Positions 24,973-34,019 of a stretch of 64,000 nt of DNA are shown in pieces. How positions within the stretch are numbered: position 1 is the stretch's first letter; every line of letters starts with the position of its first letter. The notes under the pieces are model-generated. The model had not been told where the DNA came from. It worked only from the letters and a program-made list of their open reading frames with translations, and made no database searches. The DNA lies in contig NZ_JBBELO010000011.1 in assembly GCF_037404875.1 (NCBI RefSeq), positions 124,001-188,000 on the forward strand. The letters run 5' to 3'. Both the position numbers and the translations under genes were made by a program. The stretch comes from Orlajensenia sp037404875. GTDB taxonomy: Bacteria; Actinomycetota; Actinomycetes; Actinomycetales; Microbacteriaceae.

Positions 24973-27900
24973 TCAGCCCTGCTCGCGGCGGCGGCGGAAC
25001 CAGAAGGCGACGGTGATCGCGAGGCCCAGGGCGATCAGTCCGATCGCCGGCCAGAGGACCCAGCCGTTCTGGAAGCCCGTCGAAGCCAGGCTCGAGCCGC
25101 GCGGGGGCGCCGCGTTGCAGTTGGGCGTTGCCGGCGGGTAGGCCGTGATCGCGTCGACCGTCGGGTTCACCCGGATCTCGACGACAGCCGAGGACCGCAG
25201 GTTGTAGAACGGAGCACTCGGGTCGAGTACCCACTGTCCCGTGGGCAGGTGCTTCCAGCCCGGCCACGCGATCGGGTTTCCCGCGGCATCCACGGCCGCT
25301 CCCGGCCACAGCTGCTGGCCGGTCAACGTCTGACCCGGCGTGTAACCGCCTTCGGGTGCGATCACGTTCACCTGGCTCGCGCCGTCGGCGAGGATGGCCG
25401 CGGGGTCGTGAAGCGACGGGTCATGCGTGGCGAACGCGCTGGGGGTCCACCAGATCAGCAGCACCTGGGGAGCCGTCGTCAGGTTCACCGGCGTCACCGA
25501 GTAGCTGAAGAGCGGCGTGTCCCGTACGCAGACCGCCTGGCCCACGAGCACGACCTGCTTCACCAGCACCGTGACGGTGGAGTTGCTGCAGTCGGGCGTC
25601 GGAACGCCGTCGGCAGGATTCGCGCCCTCCTGTACCTCACCGAGTGTGGGAGGCGTGCTTCCCCAGCAGACCTCGGCCGTGTTCACGAGGGAGGTCGCCG
25701 TGGTCGTCGGCTTCACGTGCACATGCAGGATGATGTCGGGCGCCTGCGGGATGCGCGGGCCGAGCACTCCCTGGAGCTGGCAGTTCAGCGTGCCGCCGTA
25801 GCCATCGCCATCGGCGCCGGTCACCGCGCAGCTGTTGTTCCACGTCGAGGGTGACGGGATGGTCGGCTCGTTGCCCGGGCCGGCCGGCTGGTCCGGATCG
25901 AACAGCGGGTTGTCGATGACCGGTGCCGCACCGTAGGCGATGCCGTCGACCCGCAGGTCCGCCGGGATCGTGTCGTTCACGCGCACCGGCCAGGCCACGC
26001 CGTCGCCGACGTTCGAGACGGCCAGGGTGTAGTCGAAGTCATCGCCCACGTCGACCCGGTCCACGCTCGCCGTCTTCTCGATGGCGACGCCGTGGTCGCG
26101 CTCGACCGCACAGGCGGGAAGGGCCTGCGGGTACACCGCGAGAACGGTCTGCGTCGGGTTGATCTGGAAGGTGATGCTCGCCGGGTTCACCTGGTCACGC
26201 CAGGCGTAGCTCGGCAGGCTCGGGTCGAGCACGAGGTCCTCGAACCGCTGCAGGGGGCCGCCGAGATCGGCCGGGGTGAACGGCCGCCATCCCGGGTACC
26301 CGATGCCCACGCCGTTCGCGTCGACGAGGGCACCCGGCCACAGCATCCGCCCGCTCAGCTGACCGGGATCGATGGTGCGCGTCTCGGTCTGCGTGCCGTC
26401 TGCGGAGGTCCACGTGACCGTCACCGGGCCGGAGGGAACGGAGGGCGTCAGGGCGATGTTGTAGTAGAGCCAGGGCACGTCGTTCACGCAGCGCACATAG
26501 GCGTTGGTGTTGATGCGCTTGGTCGGAACGGTCACGGTGTCGCAGTCGTTCGAGGAATCCGTGTCGTTCTCGGCGATGCTCACGCAGGCCTCGTTCGGCA
26601 CATCGCTCGTGTTCGCCGTGGGGAGCGTCGGAACCGGGTCGTTCGGCCCGACGACCGGCGGCGCCCCGACGGGCGGAGTGGCGATCATCCGCACCGGAAC
26701 AGTGATCGTCGCGATGACTCCTGCCGGGAAGGGTCCTGCGCCTGTCAGCGTGATCTGGCGGTTGCCCGGGCCCGAGACGGATGCGGTCAGCACGTTCGGG
26801 CTGACCGTGATGTCGGCCGCGGTTCCCACGAACTCGAGCTCCGGGTCGAGCGTGTCGGTCACGACGACCCCGCTCGCACTGTCGGGCCCGTTGTTCGTCA
26901 CGGTCAGCGTGTAGTCGAACGTGCTGCCACCTTCGATCGCGGTGCCGCCGTCGGGAAGCACGTAGGCCTTCTCGATGCCGACGTCGACGAGCGGGATGTC
27001 GCTGCAGTCCTCTGCGCGGTGGATGTCGTTGCCGGAGGTCAAGACGGCCTGGTTGAGGAACCCGACCCCCGGCGTCTCATCCGTGGTGCAGTGCGCCTCA
27101 TCCACATTCAAGGTTCCCGGGTCAACGGTCACGTTGAGCGTCACGATGTAGCTGTGCGTCGTGATCGACGGAATGGACGCCGCCGCCGCGATCGGAATCG
27201 GGAACGCGATGGGCGCCGATCCGCTCGCCGAGAGAGGCGCCGGCGTACCCGGTGCCGCCGTGACGGTGTAGCTGTTGTAGCTCACACCGACCGGGAACAG
27301 CGGCGCATCCGAGAGGGAGTACACCAGTGCCTTGGTCGACGCGTTCGCCACGTTCACCGTGTAGGCGACGTTCCACGTGCCGTCCGGGTTCTGCGTCTTG
27401 GACAGGAACGCCTTGGTCAGCGTGGGAGCAGCGGGAACGTCACAGGCCGTCGCCAGGATGGTGCGGCCGCCTGAGATGAGCACTGCGGCGTTGAGGAAGC
27501 CCGTTCCCCGTTCGGTGATGTGGATGACGCAGTCGCCGGCATCCGTGCCGATCACGCCGGCGCCTACACTCGCGTTCACCGTGATGACGTAGACGTCGCT
27601 CGCGCCACCAGCCAACGAGCGTGCGGTGGCGAGCGGACCGGTACCCGGCCAGGCGTTCGCCGCGCCGTTCGGACCGACGGCCGTGGCGCTGAGCACCTGG
27701 ATGCCGGCGCCGAAGACAGGCTGGTCACCGAGGTTGTACGTCGCCGAGAGTGTCGACGGGTTCGTGACGGTGATGCCGTAGACGATCGTCCAGGTGCCGT
27801 CGGCGTTCTGCGTCGTCGATGTCACCTTCTTGACCAGTGCCAGCAACGGAGCCGGGCACGTGACCGTGTTGGTGACGAGGTAGTGGTTGGCGCCGATCTT

Positions 27901-30048
27901 CAGCGCGTCGGTCACGCCGGTCGCGGCGTTGATTCCCGCGCCGGTCGACCCGGAGGCGACCGCGAACAGGGTGTCGGTCAGCAGGCAGCCCTCGGGCAGC
28001 GTCGCGACGTTCTCCCCCACCGTCACGACGCTGCCGTCGGTTCCCCCCACATACCCGGTGTGCACCGTGCCGAAGACGGCAGGCGCATTCGCCGGAGCCG
28101 GCGCCAGGGTCAGCCCGGCGGAGAAGCCGCCGAGCGGGTTGGCGCCGTCATAGCCGACGCCGTTGATCAGCCAGTGCTTGTCGACCTGAACCGTTGCGGC
28201 GACGTTCTCGTTCTGCACGACGCAGCTGACGATCTCGTTCAGCTTCACCGTCACTGAGAACCCATCAGCGGTGTTGACGACCGGGCGGCCCGAGCCGTCG
28301 ACCGTGCAGAGCGCATTCGAGCCGCCCTGCGGATGCAGCGTGTAGCCCGTCTGCGTCGTCTCCGTCACGGTGATGGTCTTGTCGCCCGTGCTGCTGAAGT
28401 CGACCGCGTAGTTCACCATGCCGTCGTCGGGCGTTGTTTCACTGAGCGTCGTGACCGGGTCGCCGTCGTCGTCCTGCAGCGCGCCCTGCGCCGTGAAGGT
28501 CCAGCCGGCGGCATCCGGGTCCGTCACGGTTCCCGCCGCATCTACCAGCTGCTTCTGGACCGTGAGCGTTCCACCGCAGGCACGTGTTGCGATGGTGCGC
28601 AGCTCCCCGCCGAGCCCGTCCCAGTCGTCGGTGAGGAAGTAGTCCTCGTTCTCCTGAGGACCGGTAATGGCCTGCAGGCTCAGTTCGGAGTTCGTCGTCA
28701 GTCCGACGCCGACCCCGACGATCTTCGTGCCGTCGGCGTGCGCCCCGGCCTCCGCCTTCACGGCGTTGGCGGAGAAGACCGCCTCTTCGATGTCGCGCAC
28801 GTTGACGGTGCCGCTCGTCTCAGCGCCGGAGCCGAACGTGGTGGGGTCGCCGTCGGTGAGCATGAGGACCGTGTCGTAGTGGGCGGGGCTGGCGGCGACG
28901 AGTCGCAGAGCCGCATCCCAGTTCGTGAAGCCCTCGCCCTGGCCCGCGGTGGCGGCCGTCACGGCCGCCGTCAGTTCGGGCGAGCCCATCGGCTGCGGAG
29001 CGGACGTGACCTTCGTCGCCGTGGTGTTGAACGTGTAGACATCGGCGGTCGACGGCGTGTCCCCCAGGCCCGTCGGGCCGACGAAGGCCTGCACGGCGGC
29101 GCGGAACTTGGACATCTCCGACGCGCTGATGGAGTTCGAGCGGTCGATCACGATGGCGATCTGCAGCCCGCAGACCGTCGGGAACGGCGGGTTGTCCAGC
29201 TCGTTCGCCCACGTCGTGCCGTGGGAAGCGGTGGAGGCGCCGCTCGGCGCACGCACCCCAGCCCCTCCGGGCACGTCGGTGATGGTGGCCGCACCCGCGA
29301 CAGGACCGGTGTGGTAGCGATAGGGCGTGACGGTCTTCGTAACGGTGTACCCGCCCGTCGCCACCGAATCCAGGGCGTCCCAGCCTGCCCCGAGCGGAGC
29401 GGATGCGCTCGGCTCCTCGAGAATCCAGTAACCGTCGTTCGGCCCCGCGTTGCGCTCCGGCACCTGCATGAGACAGCTGCCGTCGGCGATGGTTGTGCAC
29501 TCCGCCGTCGGGGCGACCCCGTCAGGCGATTCGCCGTAGTCCCGGTCGATGGCGACGAAGCGCACACCGGCGAGCCCCGAAACGGAGCCGTCCGCCTGCC
29601 GCAGACCGCCCTTGGTGACACGGATGCTCGTGAGGGGGTCGGCCAGAACGGCCGCCTCGGGCTGCTGCCGCGCCGCCTCGGGCGCAGTCGCGCTCGCATC
29701 GCTTCCGTCGGTCGTCGCGTCCGCGTCATCCGAGTCCGCCGGGTCGGTGGTCGTGTCCGTGCTCTCCTCAGCAGGCGCGGGAGCCTCCGTCGATGTTGCC
29801 GCGTCGGGCGCGGGCGTCGGGTCGCTCGTGCTCGGGGCGTCCGTCGGCGGCGTCGTCGGTTCGGTCGAGGAGGTCGGCGTCGGGGGCACCGCGTCGTCGG
29901 CGAAGGCCGTGGTCGGGATGCCGATGACCACGAGGGCCGCCACGGCGAGCGAGGCGGAGGCACTCACCCACCGGGAGCGGTGCCAGGGCCGGTGGGCGCG
30001 CGCTTCCGCGCTGATCGTCGGGTGTAGGGCGGGGCGTCGGGTGCGCAT
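24973..30048 (-). CDS. giant wall-anchored surface protein with vWA domain and Ig-like modules
   Basis: About 1691 aa from ATG at 30048 (GGAA 5 nt upstream; a TTG three codons earlier is possible). Layout: signal peptide ending near TTAFA, a Thr/Pro/Asp-rich stalk (residues 55-130), a prealbumin-like segment, and a von Willebrand A domain (about 290-495) with MIDAS DRSNS near residue 300 and TDGDPT. Next come collagen-binding-B/DUF11-like repeats including two copies starting KKVTSTTQN.DGTW / KAFLSKTQNPDGTW. A duplicated roughly 130-residue module with LWPGAxVDAxG follows. The end is LASTGF, a membrane helix and RRRREQG, a class E-type LAXTG sorting signal. It resembles pilus-tip adhesins, but no sortase or pilin neighbour is present. 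Confidence 0.87.
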   Translation of the reverse strand: MRTRRPALHPTISAEARAHRPWHRSRWVSASASLAVAALVVIGIPTTAFADDAVPPTPTSSTEPTTPPTDAPSTSDPTPAPDAATSTEAPAPAEESTDTTTDPADSDDADATTDGSDASATAPEAARQQPEAAVLADPLTSIRVTKGGLRQADGSVSGLAGVRFVAIDRDYGESPDGVAPTAECTTIADGSCLMQVPERNAGPNDGYWILEEPSASAPLGAGWDALDSVATGGYTVTKTVTPYRYHTGPVAGAATITDVPGGAGVRAPSGASTASHGTTWANELDNPPFPTVCGLQIAIVIDRSNSISASEMSKFRAAVQAFVGPTGLGDTPSTADVYTFNTTATKVTSAPQPMGSPELTAAVTAATAGQGEGFTNWDAALRLVAASPAHYDTVLMLTDGDPTTFGSGAETSGTVNVRDIEEAVFSANAVKAEAGAHADGTKIVGVGVGLTTNSELSLQAITGPQENEDYFLTDDWDGLGGELRTIATRACGGTLTVQKQLVDAAGTVTDPDAAGWTFTAQGALQDDDGDPVTTLSETTPDDGMVNYAVDFSSTGDKTITVTETTQTGYTLHPQGGSNALCTVDGSGRPVVNTADGFSVTVKLNEIVSCVVQNENVAATVQVDKHWLINGVGYDGANPLGGFSAGLTLAPAPANAPAVFGTVHTGYVGGTDGSVVTVGENVATLPEGCLLTDTLFAVASGSTGAGINAATGVTDALKIGANHYLVTNTVTCPAPLLALVKKVTSTTQNADGTWTIVYGITVTNPSTLSATYNLGDQPVFGAGIQVLSATAVGPNGAANAWPGTGPLATARSLAGGASDVYVITVNASVGAGVIGTDAGDCVIHITERGTGFLNAAVLISGGRTILATACDVPAAPTLTKAFLSKTQNPDGTWNVAYTVNVANASTKALVYSLSDAPLFPVGVSYNSYTVTAAPGTPAPLSASGSAPIAFPIPIAAAASIPSITTHSYIVTLNVTVDPGTLNVDEAHCTTDETPGVGFLNQAVLTSGNDIHRAEDCSDIPLVDVGIEKAYVLPDGGTAIEGGSTFDYTLTVTNNGPDSASGVVVTDTLDPELEFVGTAADITVSPNVLTASVSGPGNRQITLTGAGPFPAGVIATITVPVRMIATPPVGAPPVVGPNDPVPTLPTANTSDVPNEACVSIAENDTDSSNDCDTVTVPTKRINTNAYVRCVNDVPWLYYNIALTPSVPSGPVTVTWTSADGTQTETRTIDPGQLSGRMLWPGALVDANGVGIGYPGWRPFTPADLGGPLQRFEDLVLDPSLPSYAWRDQVNPASITFQINPTQTVLAVYPQALPACAVERDHGVAIEKTASVDRVDVGDDFDYTLAVSNVGDGVAWPVRVNDTIPADLRVDGIAYGAAPVIDNPLFDPDQPAGPGNEPTIPSPSTWNNSCAVTGADGDGYGGTLNCQLQGVLGPRIPQAPDIILHVHVKPTTTATSLVNTAEVCWGSTPPTLGEVQEGANPADGVPTPDCSNSTVTVLVKQVVLVGQAVCVRDTPLFSYSVTPVNLTTAPQVLLIWWTPSAFATHDPSLHDPAAILADGASQVNVIAPEGGYTPGQTLTGQQLWPGAAVDAAGNPIAWPGWKHLPTGQWVLDPSAPFYNLRSSAVVEIRVNPTVDAITAYPPATPNCNAAPPRGSSLASTGFQNGWVLWPAIGLIALGLAITVAFWFRRRREQG

Positions 30049-30214
30049 AGTTTCCAAGCCTTCGGGGTTGGGCGCTCCTTCGCGCCTGGCTTCTCCCCGT
30101 CGGGTGTCGGGGATCTGCTCATCCTTACAGTGGCCGCTACCCCCGACCTAGGCACGTGGTGGCCCTACAAAGAGGGGCAAGCTGAATATTCACCGAAAAC
30201 ATGGGGATGTCTCA

Positions 30215-30232
30215 GGTCACGATTTGGTAACG
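30215..30232 (-). promoter_or_regulatory. direct repeat CGTTACC-AAAT-CGTGACC, MtrA-box-like
   Basis: On the minus strand two 7-bp direct repeats with an 11-bp period lie about 170 nt upstream of the vWA protein start. Direct GTTACC/GTGACC repeats at this spacing resemble sites of the actinobacterial cell-wall response regulator MtrA. The same site is 66 nt upstream of the brkB gene on the plus strand. Motif similarity only. Confidence 0.4.
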
Positions 30233-30285
30233 GCACGGTGAACGCTCACCCCGGGCACCGACGGCGGGCATCCACGGGGCGCCGC

Positions 30286-30291
30286 TACGCT
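30286..30291 (+). promoter_or_regulatory. -10 box TACGCT, leaderless-type promoter of the BrkB-family gene
   Basis: TACGCT, 6 nt (GGCTGC), then the GTG at 30298. It supports that GTG over the earlier in-frame starts. Confidence 0.5.
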
Positions 30292-30297
30292 GGCTGC

Positions 30298-31533
30298 GTG
30301 AGCACGCGCGAAGGGCACGAGCCGCCGAGCCAGACCGGCGCCGGTGATCCGAGGCTCGCATCGACCGTCGGCCGCGTGCGGGCGGAGATGCGCGAGCGCG
30401 TCGACGACCTCAGTGAGCGCTTCGACGAGCCCGTACGGGCGGTGACCGACCTCACGCACCGCACCATGGCACTGTTCCCGGTTCGCGTCTGGCGCCGCTT
30501 CCTCGCCGCCAACGGATTCCTGCTGTCGGCCGGCATCAGCTACCAGGCCCTGTTCGCCATCTTCGCCGCCGTGTACGTGCTCTTCGCGGTTGCCGGTCTC
30601 TGGCTGGCTGGCGACCAGGGCACGCTCGAGGCGCTCATCCGATTGATCGACTACTACGTTCCCGGGCTCATCGGTGCGAACGGCATCGTCAGCGAGTCCG
30701 ACCTCATCGCCGCGGCCGACTCGTCGACGAGCCTGTTCGGCTGGACCGGCGCTGTGGCCCTCGCCGGTTTCATCTGGACCGCCATCGGCTGGATGACGTA
30801 CTCGCGCACCGCCGTGCGCAGCATCTTCGGCCTGCCGAAGGATGACCGGGCTTACGTGCTGCTGAAGGCGCGGGACTTCCTTGCCTCCGTGGTCTTCGGC
30901 GCCGTTCTGCTGGTCGGCGCCGTGCTCTCGGTCATCAGCACCAACGCGCTCAACTGGGTCTTCGGCCTGTTCGGGATCGACTCCCATTCCTGGTGGACGA
31001 CACTCACGGTGGGCGCGACGGGCTTCGCGATCGTCTTCCTCATCGACGCCTTCGTGCTCGTGACGATGTTCCGCTTCCTCTCCGGCGCGAGCATCCGCTG
31101 GCGTCGGCTGTGGGGCGGATCCCTGCTCGGCGCGGCCGCACTCGTCGTCTTGCAGGTGGGCGGGAGCTACCTCGTCGGCGGTGCGACGAGCAACCCGCTG
31201 CTGGCGACGTTCGCGGTCTTCGTGGGACTGCTGCTGTGGTTCCGGTTGAGTGCCCTCGTCACGCTCGTCGCGGCCGCGTTCATCTACATCGCCGCGAGCG
31301 ATCGCAAGGAATCACTGCGTCGCGTCACGCCCGCACAGTTGGAGGCGGAACGGCTGGCAGCCGAGCAGCAGGCGCTGCGGATCGCCGCGAACGTCGAGGT
31401 GCGCGCGGCGCGCGCCCAACTGGCGGGTGCCGCGTGGTGGGCGAAGCCCGCGGCGAGACGACGCCTCCGAGCCGCCGAGCGCGCCGTCGATGCACTGCAC
31501 GCCGCCGACCTGCCCTTCCCCGACGAATCGTGA
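30298..31533 (+). CDS. YihY/virulence factor BrkB family membrane protein
   Basis: 411 aa. A soluble charged N-terminal region of about 55 residues precedes about six membrane helices typical of the YihY/BrkB family, with the conserved entry LAANGFLLSAGISYQALFA. A basic Ala/Arg-rich cytosolic tail of about 75 residues follows. The function of the family is not settled; despite the historical RNase BN name, members are membrane proteins. GTG at 30298 is chosen because of the -10 box 6 nt upstream. It is divergent from the vWA surface protein gene. Confidence 0.85.
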   Translation: MSTREGHEPPSQTGAGDPRLASTVGRVRAEMRERVDDLSERFDEPVRAVTDLTHRTMALFPVRVWRRFLAANGFLLSAGISYQALFAIFAAVYVLFAVAGLWLAGDQGTLEALIRLIDYYVPGLIGANGIVSESDLIAAADSSTSLFGWTGAVALAGFIWTAIGWMTYSRTAVRSIFGLPKDDRAYVLLKARDFLASVVFGAVLLVGAVLSVISTNALNWVFGLFGIDSHSWWTTLTVGATGFAIVFLIDAFVLVTMFRFLSGASIRWRRLWGGSLLGAAALVVLQVGGSYLVGGATSNPLLATFAVFVGLLLWFRLSALVTLVAAAFIYIAASDRKESLRRVTPAQLEAERLAAEQQALRIAANVEVRAARAQLAGAAWWAKPAARRRLRAAERAVDALHAADLPFPDES

Positions 31534-31558
31534 GGGCAGTGGCGTCGGAGGCGCCGAT

Positions 31559-31564
31559 TAGGAT
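31559..31564 (+). promoter_or_regulatory. -10 box TAGGAT, leaderless-type promoter of xth
   Basis: TAGGAT, then CGAGGA (6 nt), then ATG at 31571. GAGGA abuts the start and is too close for a standard ribosome binding site. Confidence 0.45.
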
Positions 31565-31570
31565 CGAGGA

Positions 31571-32401
31571 ATGCCCCGCTTGCGCATCGCCACCATCAAC
31601 GCCAACGGAATCCGCGCCGCGTACCGCAAGGGCATGGGCGAATGGCTCGAGGGGCGCGACGTCGACATCCTCGCGATCCAAGAGGTGCGAGCCTCGACCG
31701 AGGATGTCGTCGGCCTGCTCGGTGAAGAGTGGGACGTTCTGCATGACGCGGCGACAGCCAAGGGTCGCGCCGGTGTCGCTCTCGCGAGCCGCAACCGCGC
31801 GAGCATCCACCGCGTCGAACTGGGAGCGGCCGACTTCGACAGCGCGGGCCGCTGGCTCGAGGCCGATTACGAGGTGGACGGCAACGTCGTGACGGTCGTC
31901 AGCGCCTACGTGCACTCGGGCGAGACCGACACTCCCAAGCAGGTCGAGAAGTACCGCTTCCTCGATGCGATGGAGGCACGCCTGCCCGAGCTGGCCACGC
32001 ATGGCGAACTCGCCGTCGTGCTCGGCGACCTCAACGTGGCCCACCGCACCCTCGACATCCGCAACTGGAAGGGCAACCTCAAGCACGCGGGATTCCTGCC
32101 CGAGGAGCGCGCCTACTTCGACCGGTTCATCGGGGCCGAGGGCGATGCCGACTACAACTCCGGCGCGGGGCTCGGCTGGGTCGATCTCGGTCGTCGCTTC
32201 GCCGGCGAGGTCGACGGCCCGTACACGTGGTGGTCCCAACGCGGCAAGGCCTTCGACACCGACACGGGTTGGCGCTTGGACTACCACCTGGCGACTCCCG
32301 CTCTCGCGGCACTGGCCAAGGACTACAGCGTCGATCGCGCCGCGGCGTACGACGAGCGCTGGTCGGACCACTCCCCCGTCGTCATCGACTACTCCCTCTG
32401 A
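31571..32401 (+). CDS. xth: exodeoxyribonuclease III / AP endonuclease family
   Basis: 276-aa Mg-dependent DNA repair nuclease cutting at abasic sites and degrading 3' ends. EEP-fold motifs: ATINANGIR at the N-terminus, LAIQEVRA with the metal-binding Glu, VLGDLNVAH (catalytic Asp-x-Asn), WRLDYHLA, and the C-terminal SDHSPVVIDY catalytic His. It stands 37 nt after the BrkB gene and 41 nt before trpS. Confidence 0.92.
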   Translation: MPRLRIATINANGIRAAYRKGMGEWLEGRDVDILAIQEVRASTEDVVGLLGEEWDVLHDAATAKGRAGVALASRNRASIHRVELGAADFDSAGRWLEADYEVDGNVVTVVSAYVHSGETDTPKQVEKYRFLDAMEARLPELATHGELAVVLGDLNVAHRTLDIRNWKGNLKHAGFLPEERAYFDRFIGAEGDADYNSGAGLGWVDLGRRFAGEVDGPYTWWSQRGKAFDTDTGWRLDYHLATPALAALAKDYSVDRAAAYDERWSDHSPVVIDYSL

Positions 32402-32442
32402 CGACAGCAGACCTGCAGACCCTCTTCGCCTGAAAGGCACTC

Positions 32443-33450
32443 ATGAACGAGCGTTCCGTTCTCTTCTCCGGCATGCAGCCCTCGAGCGACTCCCTGCACC
32501 TGGGCAACTACATCGGCGCCCTGCTGAACTGGGTCGCGCTGCAGTCGGAGTTCGACGCCTATTACTGCGTCGTCGACCTGCACTCCATCACCGTGGCCCA
32601 AGACCCGGCCCAGCTGCACGCCAATACGCGGCAGACGGCGGCCCAGTACATCGCCGCCGGCATCGATCCCGCCGCCTGCACGCTCTTCATCCAGTCCCAG
32701 GTGCCCGCCCACGCCGAGTTGGCCTGGGTATTGGGCAGCATCACCGGCTTCGGCGAGGCCAGCCGCATGACGCAGTTCAAGGACAAGTCCAGCCGCTACG
32801 GCACGGATGCGACCACCGTCGGGCTGTTCACCTATCCGGTGCTCATGGCCGCCGACATCCTGCTCTACGGAACGCAGCGGGTGCCGGTCGGGGAAGACCA
32901 GCGCCAGCACCTCGAGCTCACGCGCGATCTCGCCGGGCGATTCAACACCCGCTACGGCGACACGTTCGTGGTTCCCGAGGCCTACATCCCCAAGCAATCG
33001 GCCCGCATCTACGACCTGCAAGCCCCCGAATCGAAGATGAGCAAGTCGGCGGCGAGCGAGGCCGGCCTCATCAAGATCATGGAGGATCCGAAGGTCACGG
33101 CGAAGAAGATCCGCAGTGCCGTCACCGACACGGAGCGCGAGATCCGGTTCGACGCCGCCGCCAAGCCCGGCATCTCGAACCTGCTCGCCATCTACGCCGC
33201 GCTCTCGTCGCAGTCCATCGAGTCGCTCGAACAGCAGTACGCGGGGCGCGGCTACGGCGACCTCAAGAAGGACCTCGCCGACCTCGTGGTCGAGACTCTC
33301 GATCCCATCCGCACGCGCACCGTGGAGCTGCTCGCCGATCCGGCCGAACTCGACCGCCTTCTCGCCGTCGGCGCCGACAAGGCGAGCGAGGTGGCCGAGC
33401 GCACGCTGGCAGAGGTGTACGACCGCATCGGCTTCATCCGCCGCCGCTGA
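32443..33450 (+). CDS. trpS: tryptophan-tRNA ligase
   Basis: 335-aa class I aminoacyl-tRNA synthetase charging tRNA-Trp. The HIGH-type motif is SSDSLHLGNYIGA near residue 14 and the KMSKS loop is SKMSKSAASE near residue 198. VGEDQRQHLELTRDLAGRFN is the usual Trp-binding segment. The start has GAAAGG about 7 nt upstream. Its TGA overlaps the next ATG by one base. Confidence 0.95.
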   Translation: MNERSVLFSGMQPSSDSLHLGNYIGALLNWVALQSEFDAYYCVVDLHSITVAQDPAQLHANTRQTAAQYIAAGIDPAACTLFIQSQVPAHAELAWVLGSITGFGEASRMTQFKDKSSRYGTDATTVGLFTYPVLMAADILLYGTQRVPVGEDQRQHLELTRDLAGRFNTRYGDTFVVPEAYIPKQSARIYDLQAPESKMSKSAASEAGLIKIMEDPKVTAKKIRSAVTDTEREIRFDAAAKPGISNLLAIYAALSSQSIESLEQQYAGRGYGDLKKDLADLVVETLDPIRTRTVELLADPAELDRLLAVGADKASEVAERTLAEVYDRIGFIRRR

Positions 33451-34019
33451 TGTCGCCCGTCGACCTGCACACGACTCGGCTGCTGCTGGACCAACCGACA
33501 GCGGGCGACATCGACGCGATCACCGCCTTCTGCCAGGATCCCCTGTTCGAGCGCTATCTGACGACGCCGTGGCCATACGACCGTTCCAACGCGGAGGGTT
33601 TCGTGACCCAGGTCGTTCCCGCAGGCTGGCGAGCGGAGCGGGAATTCACCTGGGCGGTACGCGCGGAGGGCGGAGGCCCGCTGCTGGGCATGATGAGCCT
33701 GCGCAGTGAGCATGCCGACGTGGGCTTCTGGATGGGAGCTCCGCATCGCGGCACCGGTTACACCAGCGAGGCGCTCGAAGCCATCGTGCACTGGGCGTTC
33801 GAGGCGCGTTCCCTGCCCCGAGTGCTGTGGGAATGCTACGTCGGCAACCTCGCCTCGGCTGGAACCGCCCGCCGCGCCGGGTTCGCCTACATGGGCACGG
33901 GAACGGGCCTGGTGATCGGCCGGGACGGCGAACGCCGCACGTGCTGGCAGGGCGAGATCACGCCGCAGACGGATGCAGCGCTCGCCCGGGCGAGCTGGCC
34001 GCCGGAGACGCGGGCATGA
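33450..34019 (+). CDS. GNAT family N-acetyltransferase
   Basis: 189 aa of the RimJ/RimL-like subgroup that acetylates small molecules or protein N-termini with acetyl-CoA. N-terminal HTTRLLLDQPTAGDIDAI is characteristic. The acetyl-CoA loop reads WMGAPHRGTGYTSEAL and the C-terminal strand ECYVGNLASAGTARRAGF. ATG at 33450 overlaps the trpS stop, and its stop overlaps the HAD gene start (ATGA), so the three genes are co-translated. Substrate unknown. Confidence 0.88.
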   Translation: MSPVDLHTTRLLLDQPTAGDIDAITAFCQDPLFERYLTTPWPYDRSNAEGFVTQVVPAGWRAEREFTWAVRAEGGGPLLGMMSLRSEHADVGFWMGAPHRGTGYTSEALEAIVHWAFEARSLPRVLWECYVGNLASAGTARRAGFAYMGTGTGLVIGRDGERRTCWQGEITPQTDAALARASWPPETRA

